54,494 nt of DNA, taken from contig DBIN01000060.1 in NCBI GenBank assembly GCA_002296655.1, positions 1 to 54,494 on the forward strand. The letters are read 5' to 3'. The first letter of the stretch is position 1. Every line of letters starts with the position of its first letter. Below, one piece after another: positions 13,614 through 24,321 of this stretch. Source of the stretch: Acinetobacter sp. UBA801. Lineage in GTDB: Bacteria > Pseudomonadota > Gammaproteobacteria > Pseudomonadales > Moraxellaceae. The notes under the pieces were generated by a model, which saw only the letters and a list, made by a program, of their open reading frames with translations, was not told the origin of the DNA and did not search any database. A program made the position numbers and the translations under genes.

Positions 13614-16600
13614 ATGTTCCAACACGAAATTTCCCAACTCAATTTAGCTCAACTGAAAGCTGGCGAAAAGCGCTGGATTGGTAATCTACAAGGTTCTGCC
13701 GCAGCATTATTATTTAAAGAAATTGGTCAGCAGAATCCGCATTTATTTGTGATTGTTGCGCGCAATCAACAACATTTGGCTCAGTTGGAAAGTGAATTAG
13801 AGTTTTACGGGTTAAAACCGACCATTTTCCCCGATTGGGAAATTTTGCCTTATGACCGCTTATCACCACATCAAGATATTGTGTCGGAGCGTCTGGCGAT
13901 TTTATCCAATATGCCGCAGCAAGGCGTGTTGCTGGTTTCGGCAACCACTTTGGCACAACGTGTTGCACCAACCTCATGGGTGTTAGGTGAACATTTCGAT
14001 ATTCGTGTTGGGCAAAAGTTTGATTTGGAACAACAAAAACAGCGTTTGGTACAAGCAGGCTATCATCTGGTCGATACAGTCTATGATCATGGTGAGTTCG
14101 CTGTGCGTGGCAGTATTATGGATATTTATGCTTCGGGACAAGAAGCACCCATCCGTATTGATTTATTTGATGATGAAGTTGAAACCTTAAAGTTTTTTGA
14201 TCCAGAAACGCAGCGCACTACCGAAAGCTTGCAGAATTTTACGGTTCTACCTGCCAAAGAATTTCCATTAAAAGAAGGTCGTGTGATTTTCCGTGACCGC
14301 TATGCAGAAAGTTTCCCAACAGCAAATCCGAAGAAGAACCCTGTGTATCAGGATGTGCTAGATGGCATTGCATCGCCAGGTTTAGAGTTTTATTTTCCGT
14401 TATTTTTCACTCAAGCACAGCTTGAAGGCCAAAATACACTACTTTCATACTTACCTAAGCATTGCATTGTCATTACAGATAAGGCGGTCGATGACGATTT
14501 AACACTATTTTGGAAAGATGTACTATATCGTTATGAAGACCGACGTCATAATATCGACCAACCAATTTTACCGCCTGAACAATTATTCCTACAACCGAAT
14601 CAATTATTAGAACAACTCAATCAATTTGGACGGATGATTGCATCGACTGAAGCTTTTGATCAAAAAGCAGGTGTGGTGAATTTAAGCACCTTAGCTCCAC
14701 CACGTTTAGCGGTTGATCCAAAACAAGAACAACCCTTTCATGCCGTTAAGCAATATATTGATGCCGCCAATCATCCTGTTTTATTGGTGGCAGAAAGTGC
14801 AGGCCGCCGTGAAACGTTAAAAGATGCGTTACGTGCAGTTTTAGGTGAAATTCCACAAGTTGAGAGTTTTGAGGCCTTTCAGCAGTCTTTACAAGCCATT
14901 GCGATTACCAATGCGCCTTTAGACCGCGGCTTGGTCATTCAGCATCAATTGAGTGTGATCTCAGAAAATCAGCTGTATGAACATCGCGTGGTGCAGCGCC
15001 GTCGTAAACGTCAGCAGGAAGTTTCAGAAGAGTTTTTAATTCGTAGTTTGACCGAGTTAAGCATTGGCGCACCTGTGGTACATATTGATTATGGTGTAGG
15101 TCGTTATGCAGGTTTAATTACTTTAAACATTGATGAGCAAGAACATGAGTTTTTACAACTCGATTACGCCGATGCTGCAAAAGTGTTTGTGCCTGTTACC
15201 AATTTGCATTTAATTAGCCGTTATAGCGGTGGTGACCCAGACCTTGCGCCTTTGCATAAATTAGGCACAGATGCGTGGAATAAAGCCAAACGCAAAGCTT
15301 TGGAACAAATTCACGATGTCGCAGCAGAATTACTGCATATTCAAGCACGCCGTCAATCTAAACCAGGTTTTGCTTTTGAATTGGATCATAGCCTTTATAT
15401 GCAATTTGCCAGTGGCTTTGCTTATGAAGAAACCTTAGACCAAGCCAATGCAATTGAAGCGACCTTACATGACATGCAATTGGCAAAACCAATGGATCGT
15501 TTGGTCTGTGGTGATGTCGGTTTTGGTAAAACTGAAGTCGCCATGCGGGCGGCATTTGTCGCGGTACAGAACAATAAACAAGTCGCGGTATTGGTTCCGA
15601 CAACATTGTTGGCACAACAGCATTATGAATCTTTTAAAGACCGTTTTGCCGATTGGCCTGTGCGTATTGAAGTCTTGTCGCGTTTTGGTTCAAGCAAATC
15701 TCATCAGAAAACCATTGAAGATTTAGCAGAAGGCAAAGTCGATATTGTGATTGGAACGCACAAAATTCTACAAGAAAATATTCAGTTCAAGCAATTAGGC
15801 TTGATGATTGTCGATGAAGAACATCGTTTTGGCGTACGTGACAAAGAACGTATTAAAGCGTTACGTGCCGATGTTGATATGCTGACTTTAACCGCAACAC
15901 CAATTCCACGTACCTTAAATATGGCATTTAGCGGTATGCGTGATTTATCCATTATTGCCACACCGCCTGCACGCCGTTTAGCGGTGAAAACCTTTGTGCA
16001 GGAACATACCGGTGATACTGTAAAAGAAGCCATTTTACGTGAATTGTTACGTGGTGGTCAGGTGTATTTCCTGCACAATGAAGTGGAAACCATTGAGCGC
16101 AGTGCTGAAACCATTCGTGAATTGGTGCCAGAAGCACGTGTTGCAGTCGCACATGGGCAAATGCGAGAGCGCGAATTAGAGCAAGTTATGCAGCAGTTTT
16201 ATCATAAGGAATACAATGTCTTGGTTTGCTCGACCATTATTGAAACAGGGATTGATGTACCTAATGCCAATACCATTTTAATTGAACGTGCAGATAAACT
16301 CGGATTGGCGCAGTTGCACCAACTACGTGGTCGTGTCGGACGCTCGCATCACCAAGCTTATGCGTATTTACTTGTACCATCTATTAAAGGCTTAAAAGGT
16401 GATGCTGAAAAACGCCTAGATGCCATTCAGCGTGCCTCAACTTTAGGCGCAGGTTTTATGCTAGCAACCGAAGACTTGGAAATTCGTGGTGCGGGAGAAT
16501 TACTGGGTGAGCAACAAAGTGGGTCTATGCAAGCCATTGGTTATAGCTTGTATATGGAAATGCTAGAAAAAGCCACCAAAGCCATACAAAAGGGTAAAAC

Positions 16601-17075
16601 CCCTAACTTTGATGCACCGTTGTCTTTAACTGCAGAAATCAACCTACACATGCCTGCTTTAATTCCAGATGATTATTTAGGAGATGTGCATCAGCGTTTA
16701 TTGTTCTACAAACGCATCAGTAATACCGATACTCAAGAAAAGCTTGATCATATCCGCATGGAATTGATTGACCGCTTTGGTATTCCGCCACAAGCGGTGA
16801 AACAACTGTTTGCTGTGCATCAATTGCGATTAAAAGCAGAGCAGTTGGGCATCACTAAAATTGATATTGGTACAAATGGCGGTCATATCGAATTTTCTCC
16901 AGATACGCCTGTGCAAGCCATGAGCATCATTCAAATGATGCAAAAACATCCGACCTATTTTCGTATGGATGGTGGGCAGCGTTTGAAAGTTATGGTGATG
17001 TTGCAAGATGCTGAAAAGCGGATTCAATTTATTGCCGAACTATTAAACAGCCTGCTAAAAACTTTGCACAGCTGA
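13614..17075 (+). CDS. mfd: transcription-repair coupling factor Mfd
   Basis: The 1153-residue protein is full length for Mfd, which pushes stalled RNA polymerase off DNA lesions and recruits UvrA. Visible parts are the UvrB-like N-terminal module (DWEILPYDRLSPHQDIVSER), the RNA polymerase interaction domain (GAPVVHIDYGVGRYAGL, near residue 490), the Walker A motif GDVGFGKTEVA, the DEEH helicase box in MIVDEEHRFG, and motif VI QLRGRVGRS. It stands alone between small genes. Confidence 0.97.
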   Translation: MFQHEISQLNLAQLKAGEKRWIGNLQGSAAALLFKEIGQQNPHLFVIVARNQQHLAQLESELEFYGLKPTIFPDWEILPYDRLSPHQDIVSERLAILSNMPQQGVLLVSATTLAQRVAPTSWVLGEHFDIRVGQKFDLEQQKQRLVQAGYHLVDTVYDHGEFAVRGSIMDIYASGQEAPIRIDLFDDEVETLKFFDPETQRTTESLQNFTVLPAKEFPLKEGRVIFRDRYAESFPTANPKKNPVYQDVLDGIASPGLEFYFPLFFTQAQLEGQNTLLSYLPKHCIVITDKAVDDDLTLFWKDVLYRYEDRRHNIDQPILPPEQLFLQPNQLLEQLNQFGRMIASTEAFDQKAGVVNLSTLAPPRLAVDPKQEQPFHAVKQYIDAANHPVLLVAESAGRRETLKDALRAVLGEIPQVESFEAFQQSLQAIAITNAPLDRGLVIQHQLSVISENQLYEHRVVQRRRKRQQEVSEEFLIRSLTELSIGAPVVHIDYGVGRYAGLITLNIDEQEHEFLQLDYADAAKVFVPVTNLHLISRYSGGDPDLAPLHKLGTDAWNKAKRKALEQIHDVAAELLHIQARRQSKPGFAFELDHSLYMQFASGFAYEETLDQANAIEATLHDMQLAKPMDRLVCGDVGFGKTEVAMRAAFVAVQNNKQVAVLVPTTLLAQQHYESFKDRFADWPVRIEVLSRFGSSKSHQKTIEDLAEGKVDIVIGTHKILQENIQFKQLGLMIVDEEHRFGVRDKERIKALRADVDMLTLTATPIPRTLNMAFSGMRDLSIIATPPARRLAVKTFVQEHTGDTVKEAILRELLRGGQVYFLHNEVETIERSAETIRELVPEARVAVAHGQMRERELEQVMQQFYHKEYNVLVCSTIIETGIDVPNANTILIERADKLGLAQLHQLRGRVGRSHHQAYAYLLVPSIKGLKGDAEKRLDAIQRASTLGAGFMLATEDLEIRGAGELLGEQQSGSMQAIGYSLYMEMLEKATKAIQKGKTPNFDAPLSLTAEINLHMPALIPDDYLGDVHQRLLFYKRISNTDTQEKLDHIRMELIDRFGIPPQAVKQLFAVHQLRLKAEQLGITKIDIGTNGGHIEFSPDTPVQAMSIIQMMQKHPTYFRMDGGQRLKVMVMLQDAEKRIQFIAELLNSLLKTLHS

Positions 17076-17282
17076 GATTAAAATGCAAATTGACCTAAAT
17101 ATCACATCGGTAAATTTATGAATATTTTCTAAGAAACCTCTGATTCTATGGTGAAAATTATTTATGATGAATTTGGTTAAAATTGCACTTTATTTACATC
17201 GAAACATGATGGGAATGATACTCAGTGTACTGGGGATGTGATAGTATTACTCATCATTACAATTTGCGTCATTTATAAAGAT

Positions 17283-17717
17283 ATGTTTAGTTTGCATCCA
17301 CAACTTGCTCAAGATACTTTTTTTGTAGGCGACTTTCCTCTGTCAACATGTCGTTTAATGAATGATATGCAATTTCCTTGGTTAATTCTAATTCCACGTG
17401 TGCCAGGGGTTACAGAACTATACGAATTAAGTCAGGCAGACCAAGAACAATTTTTACGTGAATCTAGTTGGTTATCTAGCCAATTAGCACGTGTATTCCG
17501 TGCCGATAAAATGAATGTGGCGGCTTTAGGTAATATGGTTCCACAATTGCATTTTCATCACGTCGTGCGTTATCAAAATGATGTAGCTTGGCCTAAACCT
17601 GTTTGGGGTACGCCAGCTGTACCATACAGTAATGAAGTTTTGTCTCACATGCGTCAAACCTTGATGCTTGCTCTGCGTGGTCAAGGCGATATGCCATTTG
17701 ACTGGCGAATGGATTAA
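17283..17717 (+). CDS. HIT-domain protein
   Basis: This 144-residue protein belongs to the HIT superfamily of nucleotide hydrolases and transferases. The C-terminal half has PQLHFHHVVRY, a variant of the H-x-H-x-H triad, after the GNMV segment. The N-terminal half has the ADQEQFLRESSWLSSQLAR helix. ATG 17283 is preferred over the upstream GTG-like frame starts because residues before it form no natural N-terminus. A strong terminator separates it from the adenylate cyclase gene. The substrate is unknown. Confidence 0.8.
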   Translation: MFSLHPQLAQDTFFVGDFPLSTCRLMNDMQFPWLILIPRVPGVTELYELSQADQEQFLRESSWLSSQLARVFRADKMNVAALGNMVPQLHFHHVVRYQNDVAWPKPVWGTPAVPYSNEVLSHMRQTLMLALRGQGDMPFDWRMD

Positions 17718-17729
17718 TTGAAATGAATT

Positions 17730-17753
17730 GCCACGCAGCAAGCGTGGCTTTTT
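17730..17753 (+). terminator. rho-independent terminator after the HIT gene
   Basis: GCCACGC and GCGTGGC form a 7-bp stem around AGCAA, followed by five T. Confidence 0.85.
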
Positions 17754-17783
17754 AATCCTAGATTGGAGTAGGCCGCGGTTTTC

Positions 17784-19265
17784 ATGTACAATTGGATGGA
17801 AAGAGATCCTCAACAATTCGAATTTCTGCATCGATTAGTCGGGTATGCAAGTTTATCCCTGATTATGGTGGTCTATCACTACACCTATGCCGATACCAAT
17901 TATCAAATTTATCTTCCATTTTTTCTCACTTTTTTATTACTGATTATTCCTAAATTTTCACGCTGGCTGCAATATAAATATAGTCATCAAGCTAAGCGTA
18001 ATATCCTGTTTATTATTGATATTATTGTAGTAGCAGCATGTTTGTCTGCGGTACATCTGAATTTGGTACTTACTTTTGCCGCTTTATTTGCGCTGCTATA
18101 TACCGCGATTTATATTAAAGTTTCTTTTTTTTTAGTTGCATTGGCATCCTTATTGGCGGTCACAGTTTTTTATATTTGTAATATTTTTATTTTTGGTTTT
18201 AACGAGTATTTTGAACAAAGCAGTACCGAACTTACGATTTTAGCTTTTTTATGTATGATCTTTTATTTTGGGATGGGCAGTGCGTATCAAGCGCGTCGTA
18301 TTCGCTATACCATGGCAAAAAAAGATCATTACTATATGCAAATGAATCGATATATGGAATTTGCCAATCAGCTGAGTCGCTATGCACCTTTGCAGTTGTG
18401 GCAATCTATTATGAAAGGTGAGTCGGAAGCGAAAATCGAATATAAACGTAAAAAAATGACAATTTTCTTTTCAGATATTCAAGGCTTTACCGAACTTTCT
18501 GAAACACTGATTCCAGATGATTTAGCATTCTTACTCAATGATTATTTAAGTCACATGACCGAAATTGCCAAGCAATATGAAGCAACGGTAGATAAGTTCA
18601 TGGGGGATGCGATTTTAATTTTCTTTGGCGATCCAAATACACAAGGCGTTGAGCAAGATGCTAAAACTTGTGTAGACATGGCAATCGCAATGCGTCAGCA
18701 AATGAAATTGTTGCGCGAGCGTTGGGTCAAAATGGGTTATCCACCTTTACATATTCGTATGGGTATCAGTACAGGATACTGCCACGTTGGAAACTACGGT
18801 GCAGCACACCGTATGGCATATACCATTGTTGGACGTGATGCTAACTTGGCCGCGCGTTTGCAAAGTGCCGCAGAAGTCGATGAAATTTTACTTTCAGATG
18901 AAACGTATAAACTGATTAAAAATGATTATTTGTGTGCACCAAAAGCACCGATCTTTTTAAAGGGGATTCAAGGCCCTGTAAAAACTTGGCAAGTGATGGA
19001 AAAATATGCGGCTAGCAAGTCGGATTATCAGCGTTGGTTTGACTACGAATACAAGGGCTTCCATTTGTTGCTGAATTTGGATGAAGTGCAGAATTTTGAA
19101 TACCCTGAACTGATTGCCGTATTAGAAAAAATGATTAAAAGAATTCAAACACAGCAAAAACTGACCAACTCACAGGGTATTGTAAAACTCAATCTTGAAG
19201 ATGAAGTGATTGAACATCCACCTGTTGAAGAAATTGCCAAAACTCATATTCCTGAAAGTCACTAA
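17784..19265 (+). CDS. cavA: membrane-bound class III adenylate cyclase (CavA-type)
   Basis: The 493-residue protein has six N-terminal transmembrane helices (to about residue 170) and a class III cyclase domain (about 225-400). Metal-binding aspartates are in FFSDIQGFTEL and KFMGDAILIFF. The transition-state Asn and Arg are in DANLAARL, and the Lys in VDKFMGD fits adenine specificity. It should make cAMP for a Vfr-like regulator. The layout matches the Acinetobacter cyclase called CavA. A C-terminal extension of about 90 residues has no recognised domain. An alternative ATG at 17796 would shorten it by four residues. Confidence 0.88.
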   Translation: MYNWMERDPQQFEFLHRLVGYASLSLIMVVYHYTYADTNYQIYLPFFLTFLLLIIPKFSRWLQYKYSHQAKRNILFIIDIIVVAACLSAVHLNLVLTFAALFALLYTAIYIKVSFFLVALASLLAVTVFYICNIFIFGFNEYFEQSSTELTILAFLCMIFYFGMGSAYQARRIRYTMAKKDHYYMQMNRYMEFANQLSRYAPLQLWQSIMKGESEAKIEYKRKKMTIFFSDIQGFTELSETLIPDDLAFLLNDYLSHMTEIAKQYEATVDKFMGDAILIFFGDPNTQGVEQDAKTCVDMAIAMRQQMKLLRERWVKMGYPPLHIRMGISTGYCHVGNYGAAHRMAYTIVGRDANLAARLQSAAEVDEILLSDETYKLIKNDYLCAPKAPIFLKGIQGPVKTWQVMEKYAASKSDYQRWFDYEYKGFHLLLNLDEVQNFEYPELIAVLEKMIKRIQTQQKLTNSQGIVKLNLEDEVIEHPPVEEIAKTHIPESH

Positions 19266-19336
19266 ACTTTCTTATCACACGGTTCTCGTTTAACCTTTAA
19301 ATCCTCAAGTTTTTTAAATCCGAAGTTATGAAAAAA

Positions 19337-19358
19337 CTGCGCCGTAGCGCAGTATTTT
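19337..19358. terminator. bidirectional terminator between cavA and the isc cluster
   Basis: CTGCGC and GCGCAG form a 6-bp stem around CGTA. AAAAAA on the left serves the minus-strand isc operon and TATTTTAG on the right serves cavA. Confidence 0.8.
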
Positions 19359-19379
19359 AGATTTAGTATCATTTTCTGA

Positions 19380-19718
19380 TTAATGATTTTCTGAAGCATG
19401 GTTAATGGTGTACTTTGGAATTTCAACTTCTAAGTCTTCATTGACCACTTTAACCTGACAAGATAAGCGTGAATCGGGCTCTAAGCCCCAAGCACGGTCT
19501 AATAAGTCGGCTTCCACGTCATCCATTTCTTCTAGGCTGTCAAAGCCTTTACGAACCACAACGTGACAGGTCGTACATGCACAAGACATATCGCAAGCAT
19601 GTTCAATTTTAATGCCATTTTCAAGTAAGCTTTCGCATAAGTTGGCATTTTGTTCGACTTCAAACTCAGCACCTTCTGGGCAGAATTGCGCATGTGGAAG
19701 TACTTTAATACGTGGCAT
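19380..19718 (-). CDS. fdx: ISC-type [2Fe-2S] ferredoxin
   Basis: The 112-residue ferredoxin supplies electrons for iron-sulfur cluster assembly on IscU. Cluster ligands are Cys42, Cys48, Cys51 and Cys87 (ACDMSCACTTC and SRLSCQV), matching E. coli Fdx. Cys46 is an additional cysteine in the loop. It is the last gene of the isc operon, 15 bases after hscA, and is followed by a terminator. Confidence 0.97.
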   Translation of the reverse strand: MPRIKVLPHAQFCPEGAEFEVEQNANLCESLLENGIKIEHACDMSCACTTCHVVVRKGFDSLEEMDDVEADLLDRAWGLEPDSRLSCQVKVVNEDLEVEIPKYTINHASENH

Positions 19719-19733
19719 AATCTTTACCTTAAA

Positions 19734-21593
19734 TTAGTTTGAGTTCGACCAGTCATCGAGTTTAGTGCCTTTAAGTGCTGCATCAATATGTTGATTCATA
19801 CGAAGCGCAGCAAAAGCATCACTGTGTATTTTAAGCTGTTCAACAGCCTGTTCAATGGCTTTAATGTCTTGCCCAGTCAATTCGGCTTCTAACTGCGCTT
19901 TGGCAGTATTCAAAGCTTGCAACTGTTCTGAGCTTAAAAGTTGAGCATCTACCTTTAAAGCTTGTTGTAAAGCTTCAAGTTCACGTTGCGCTTCAACTTT
20001 TGTTTCATGCAAATGACGCAATTGCTTGTCTTCTTCTGCATATTTAAAACCATCTAGCAGCAAACGCTCGGTATCTGCTTCAGATAAACCATAAGATGGT
20101 TTGATGTCGATATTTGCAGTCACACCAGAAGTGGTTTCTTTGGCTGAAACACTAAGTAGGCCATCGGCATCGACTTGGAAGGTTACTTCGATACGCGCCT
20201 GACCCGCAGTCATTGGTGGAATACCATACAGTACAAAACGACCTAGGCTACGGCAATGTTCTACCAAATCACGTTCACCTTGTACCACATGAATGAGCAT
20301 GGCAGTTTGACCATCTTGATAAGTGGTAAATTCTTGGCGACGTGCCACAGGAATTGCAGTATTGCGTGAAATTAAACGTTCCACCAAACCGCCCATGGTT
20401 TCTAAACCTAAAGACAGTGGGGTAACATCTAAGAGCAATGAGCCATCTTTACTATTACCAATCAGTTGATTAGCGGTAATTGACGCACCAATTGCAACCA
20501 CTTCGTCTGGGTTAATTGTGCATAATGGTTCTTGATGAAATACTTCACGGACAGCTTTTTGTACAGCATAAGAGCGTGTTGAACCACCGACTAAAACCAC
20601 ATTTTGGATATCATCTAGGTCAAGTTTGGCATCACGTAATACACGTTTGCACACACTAATAGTTTTATCTAATGCAACCTGAATAATACTTTCAAAATTT
20701 GTGCGGTCTAAATGCAGCGTATGTTCTAAAAGTTTTAATTCAACACTTTCTGCATTGCTGAGCGCTTCTTTGGCTTTACGTGCAGACACGATAAAGTGTG
20801 CATATTCTGCATCATCCAAGCTTTTAATATTCAGCTGTTTTTTTGCCCATTTTACAATCAGGCGATCTAAGTCATCACCACCTAAAGCAGTGTGACCGCC
20901 TGTAGCTAAAACTTCAAAAACACCTTGAGAGAAACGTAAAATAGAAACGTCAAAAGTACCACCGCCCAAGTCGTAAATCACATAGTTACGGTCTTGTGCT
21001 AAGTTGGTGTCTTGATCTAAACCGTAAGCTACAGCTGCCGCAGTCGGTTCGTTTAATAAACGCAATACGTTTAAACCTGCAAGCTCGGCAGCATCACGTG
21101 TAGCTTGACGTTGCGCCTCATCAAAATATGCAGGTACAGTAATCACTGCACCATTTACAGGGTTTTGTAGGCTGGCTTCAGCGCGGTCTTTAAGTTGTTT
21201 AAGTAATTCTGCAGAAATTTCAACAGGTGTTTTGCGACCTTGAGCTGTCTCAAACGCAGGCATTTGATTGTCTTCACCCACCAAAGTGTATGGATGTTGA
21301 AACTTGATGTCCGCTTTAGAGCGACCCATAAAACGCTTGACTGAAACAATCGTGTTTTTAGGGTCTGTAGTGATAAATGGCGCAGCTGCATTGCCATAAT
21401 GTGTATTTTGCGCTGCATAATGGACGATAGACGGCAGTAGCACGCGACCTTGCTCATCATGCAAGACTTTGGCTTTACCAGAAAGAACTGTGGCAACCAA
21501 TGAATGCGTGGTGCCTAAGTCGATGCCAATCGCAATGCGATGTTCATGCGGTGCACTTGATTGACCTGGTTCTGCAATTTGCAAGAGCGCCAT
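19734..21593 (-). CDS. hscA: Hsp70-class chaperone HscA
   Basis: The 619-residue ATP-driven chaperone helps transfer clusters from IscU to target proteins. The ATPase domain opens with [12 protein letters not shown] and includes [10 protein letters not shown] and a VLVGGSTR phosphate-binding motif. The substrate-binding domain begins near residue 390 ([17 protein letters not shown]). It is about 45 bases downstream of hscB and acts with that co-chaperone and with the LPPVK motif of IscU. Confidence 0.97.
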   Translation of the reverse strand: MALLQIAEPGQSSAPHEHRIAIGIDLGTTHSLVATVLSGKAKVLHDEQGRVLLPSIVHYAAQNTHYGNAAAPFITTDPKNTIVSVKRFMGRSKADIKFQHPYTLVGEDNQMPAFETAQGRKTPVEISAELLKQLKDRAEASLQNPVNGAVITVPAYFDEAQRQATRDAAELAGLNVLRLLNEPTAAAVAYGLDQDTNLAQDRNYVIYDLGGGTFDVSILRFSQGVFEVLATGGHTALGGDDLDRLIVKWAKKQLNIKSLDDAEYAHFIVSARKAKEALSNAESVELKLLEHTLHLDRTNFESIIQVALDKTISVCKRVLRDAKLDLDDIQNVVLVGGSTRSYAVQKAVREVFHQEPLCTINPDEVVAIGASITANQLIGNSKDGSLLLDVTPLSLGLETMGGLVERLISRNTAIPVARRQEFTTYQDGQTAMLIHVVQGERDLVEHCRSLGRFVLYGIPPMTAGQARIEVTFQVDADGLLSVSAKETTSGVTANIDIKPSYGLSEADTERLLLDGFKYAEEDKQLRHLHETKVEAQRELEALQQALKVDAQLLSSEQLQALNTAKAQLEAELTGQDIKAIEQAVEQLKIHSDAFAALRMNQHIDAALKGTKLDDWSNSN

Positions 21594-21638
21594 TATGTAA
21601 AATCCTTTGCCCGTTAAATATTAAAATACAAACTAAAA

Positions 21639-22154
21639 TTAAAAATCATCGTCTAAATCAAAACTGTCATCATCTAGGAAACGATCTTCAGCTTTGTCTA
21701 TGTCAGCCATGATTTTTGTGAAAAAGCGCAATTTACGCACAGTGTCACGTGCTTCTGCCCAATCTTCTTCGGCATAGTCAATTTTAAATTCACGGACTAA
21801 ACCATCAACCCATTGTTGTACTTCAACTTTCAAAGACTGTAAGTCATCGGCACAACTGGCATCATCCAATTGCTCACGAATTTCCAAGGCGTCTTGTAAA
21901 AATTCAAAATCATGAATGGATTGATCGAGATGATAATCTTGCTTTTTCAATGAGAGTAAATATGCAGCACGACTATCTACCGCAGAAAGTTGTTTAAATG
22001 CCTGATTAATTTGACTAGATTTAATCAATGCCTGATCTTTGTCTTCGGCTTTGTCGGGGTGATATTGCTGCTGTAGCTTTAAAAATTCAGCTTTTAAAGT
22101 AGCAAAATCAATATCGAGTTCAACAGGAAGATTAAACAACTCAAAATGATTCAT
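21639..22154 (-). CDS. hscB: J-domain co-chaperone HscB
   Basis: The 171-residue protein has an N-terminal J-domain with the HPD motif at residues 32-34 (YHPDKAED) and a C-terminal three-helix IscU-binding domain. It stimulates the HscA ATPase and delivers IscU. The C-terminus is unusually acidic (DDDSFDLDDDF). A 13-bp hairpin precedes the gene and separates it from iscA. Confidence 0.95.
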   Translation of the reverse strand: MNHFELFNLPVELDIDFATLKAEFLKLQQQYHPDKAEDKDQALIKSSQINQAFKQLSAVDSRAAYLLSLKKQDYHLDQSIHDFEFLQDALEIREQLDDASCADDLQSLKVEVQQWVDGLVREFKIDYAEEDWAEARDTVRKLRFFTKIMADIDKAEDRFLDDDSFDLDDDF

Positions 22155-22203
22155 GGGAGATGGAATCCGCGATTAGTGTGCAAAATTGGCTGAATAAATA
22201 CAA

Positions 22204-22232
22204 TTAAAACAGTGTATTGTACACTGTTTTAA
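22204..22232 (-). terminator. 13-bp hairpin between iscA and hscB, attenuator-like
   Basis: A 13-bp perfect stem surrounds a 3-base loop. On the minus strand the 3' arm ends in TTTTAA and ATTG follows, giving a modest T-tract. It could partially terminate the iscRSUA transcript and lower expression of hscB-hscA-fdx. Confidence 0.6.
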
Positions 22233-22254
22233 ACTAAAAAGAGGGAAGCGGCTG

Positions 22255-22575
22255 TTATACCGTGAACGATTCACCGCAGCCACATTCACCTTTTTTATTG
22301 GGGTTGTTAAACTCGAAACCTTCGTTTAAACCATTTTTGACATAGTCCATTTCCATGCCATCAAGGTAAACCAGGCTTTTCGGATCAACGAAAACTTTAA
22401 CACCAAACTGTTCAAACATTTGATCATGCGTATCGACTTCATCTACAAATTCGAGTACATAAGCCAAACCAGAACAGCCTGAAGTTTTCACACCAACGCG
22501 AATACCTTGACCCTTACCGCGATTCTTTAAGTAATTGCTGATATGAGTTGCAGCATTTTCAGTTAAATTGATCAT
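22255..22575 (-). CDS. iscA: A-type iron-sulfur carrier IscA
   Basis: The 106-residue carrier has the three conserved cysteines Cys34 (TSGCSGLAY), Cys98 and Cys100 (ECGCGESF). It passes clusters or iron to target proteins. It lies 36 bases downstream of iscU in the isc operon, the usual order. Confidence 0.97.
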   Translation of the reverse strand: MINLTENAATHISNYLKNRGKGQGIRVGVKTSGCSGLAYVLEFVDEVDTHDQMFEQFGVKVFVDPKSLVYLDGMEMDYVKNGLNEGFEFNNPNKKGECGCGESFTV

Positions 22576-22611
22576 GAAAACTCCGTTTATTTTTCCACAA
22601 AACTTAGTAAA

Positions 22612-22998
22612 TTAAGCTTTGGTCTTTTTGCTGCGATAGTCTTCTACAGCAGCTTTAATAGCATCTTCTGCCAATACAGAACAGTGTACTTTCACAGGTG
22701 GAAGTGCAAGTTCGGTTGCAATATCAATGTTTTTGATGGCTTGTGCTTCATCTAAAGTTTTACCTTTAAGCCATTCAGTAACCAAAGAACTTGAGGCAAT
22801 GGCCGAACCACAACCATAAGTTTTGAAACGTGCTTCTTCAATCACGCCTTCGTCATTGACTTGAATTTGCAGACGCATTACATCTCCACATGCAGGTGCG
22901 CCCACCATACCTGTACCAACGTTTTCAGCATTTTTGTCTAAAACGCCAACATTACGAGGGTTTTCGTAATGATCAATTACTTTATCGCTATAAGCCAT
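22612..22998 (-). CDS. iscU: iron-sulfur cluster scaffold IscU
   Basis: This 128-residue scaffold has the cluster-binding Cys37, Cys63 and Cys106, the release-promoting Asp39 (PACGDV), and the LPPVK motif (99-103) recognised by HscA. A 104-base gap with a long hairpin separates it from iscS. Confidence 0.98.
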   Translation of the reverse strand: MAYSDKVIDHYENPRNVGVLDKNAENVGTGMVGAPACGDVMRLQIQVNDEGVIEEARFKTYGCGSAIASSSLVTEWLKGKTLDEAQAIKNIDIATELALPPVKVHCSVLAEDAIKAAVEDYRSKKTKA

Positions 22999-23060
22999 GT
23001 CGCTTCTCCAAACCTCGGGGTCAGCCTTAATATAAATATGGGGGTGAAATTACCTTTATC

Positions 23061-23093
23061 AATCTAATGGCTTCCTGTCAAAGCCATTAGATT
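23061..23093 (-). ncRNA. 13-bp mRNA hairpin between iscS and iscU
   Basis: Bases 23061-23073 and 23081-23093 are perfectly complementary around a 7-base loop. There is no T-tract, so this is more likely an RNA processing or stability element in the isc transcript than a terminator. In E. coli the iscR-iscS junction is a site of small-RNA-directed processing; a comparable role here is only inference. It is not an independent RNA gene. Confidence 0.5.
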
Positions 23094-23102
23094 TGGGATG
23101 AA

Positions 23103-24320
23103 TTAGTGTTCAGTCCATTCGACTTTAGAAAGGTCAATCCCTTCTTTATACATATCCCAAAGCGGTGAAAGTTCACGTAACTTTTCAACTGCGGCTTTAG
23201 TCACAGTTAGGACATGATCAATATCTTCTTCAGTGGTGTATTTACCAAAACTAAAACGAATTGAGCTGTGTGCAAGTTCGTCTGAAAGCCCTAATGCACG
23301 TAATACATAAGATGGCTCTAAGGTTGCTGAAGTACATGCAGAACCTGAAGATACCGCAGCATCTTTAAGAGACATCATTAAGGATTCACCTTCAACAAAG
23401 TTGAAGCTGACATTTAAGTAGTTAGCAACGTTTAGCGTTGGATGACCATTCAGGAATACTTGTTCCATGCTGTTCAAGCCATTCCAAAGTTTGTCACGTA
23501 ATACACGTAAACGGGCTTGCTCAGAAGCCAAGTTTTTGCCTGCAAGTTCAAATGCTTCACCCATACCTACAATTTGGTGGGTTGCTAGTGTGCCTGAACG
23601 CATGCCACGCTCATGACCACCACCATGCATTTGCGCTTTTAAACGTACACGTGGACTACGACGTACAAATAGTGCACCAATACCTTTAGGACCGTAGATT
23701 TTGTGTGCAGAGAAGCTCATTAAATCTACTTTTAAGGTGGATAAATCAATTTCTACTTTACCAGCAGCTTGGGCAGCATCGACATGGAAGAAGATTTTTT
23801 TAGCACGGGTGATTTCACCAATTGCAGCAACATCGGTAATCGTACCAATTTCGTTATTTACCATCATCAACGACACTAAAATGGTGTCTGGACGAATTGC
23901 CGCTTCGACCATTTCAGGTGTAATTAAACCTGTTTGTGGTTGTGGGTCTAAGTAGGTGATTTCAAAACCTTCAGATTCAAGCTCACGGCACGTATCTAAA
24001 ATGGCTTTGTGCTCAATTTTAGAGGTGATAATGTGTTTACCTTTAGACGCATAGAATTGTGCTACGCCTTTCAGTGCAAGGTTATCCGATTCTGTTGCAC
24101 CAGAAGTCCATACGATTTCACGTGGGTCTGCTTTGATTAAGTTTGCAACTTGCTCACGAGCATATTCAACTTTTTCTTCTGCTTGCCAGCCATAAGCGTG
24201 CGAACGAGAAGCGGCATTACCGAAAGTCCCATCAAAAGTCAGGCACTCCATCATGCGTTCTGCAACTTGAGGATCTACAGGAGTGGTTGCTGCGTAGTCA
24301 AGATAAATTGGACGTTTCAT
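23103..24320 (-). CDS. iscS: cysteine desulfurase IscS
   Basis: The 405-residue PLP enzyme takes sulfur from cysteine for iron-sulfur clusters and tRNA thiolation. The start [17 protein letters not shown] at 24320 is the conserved N-terminus and has AGG 8 bases upstream. The upstream extension to 24407 is rejected because it overlaps iscR. The PLP lysine is in [11 protein letters not shown] and the catalytic cysteine is in SSGSACTSA. It starts one base after the iscR stop. Confidence 0.97.
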   Translation of the reverse strand: MKRPIYLDYAATTPVDPQVAERMMECLTFDGTFGNAASRSHAYGWQAEEKVEYAREQVANLIKADPREIVWTSGATESDNLALKGVAQFYASKGKHIITSKIEHKAILDTCRELESEGFEITYLDPQPQTGLITPEMVEAAIRPDTILVSLMMVNNEIGTITDVAAIGEITRAKKIFFHVDAAQAAGKVEIDLSTLKVDLMSFSAHKIYGPKGIGALFVRRSPRVRLKAQMHGGGHERGMRSGTLATHQIVGMGEAFELAGKNLASEQARLRVLRDKLWNGLNSMEQVFLNGHPTLNVANYLNVSFNFVEGESLMMSLKDAAVSSGSACTSATLEPSYVLRALGLSDELAHSSIRFSFGKYTTEEDIDHVLTVTKAAVEKLRELSPLWDMYKEGIDLSKVEWTEH

Positions 24321-24321
24321 G

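Noticed and set aside
22204..22232. End of the isc operon at the iscA-hscB hairpin
   Set aside because: hscB, hscA and fdx lie immediately downstream on the same strand with no promoter that I can recognise, so partial attenuation is more likely than a full stop.
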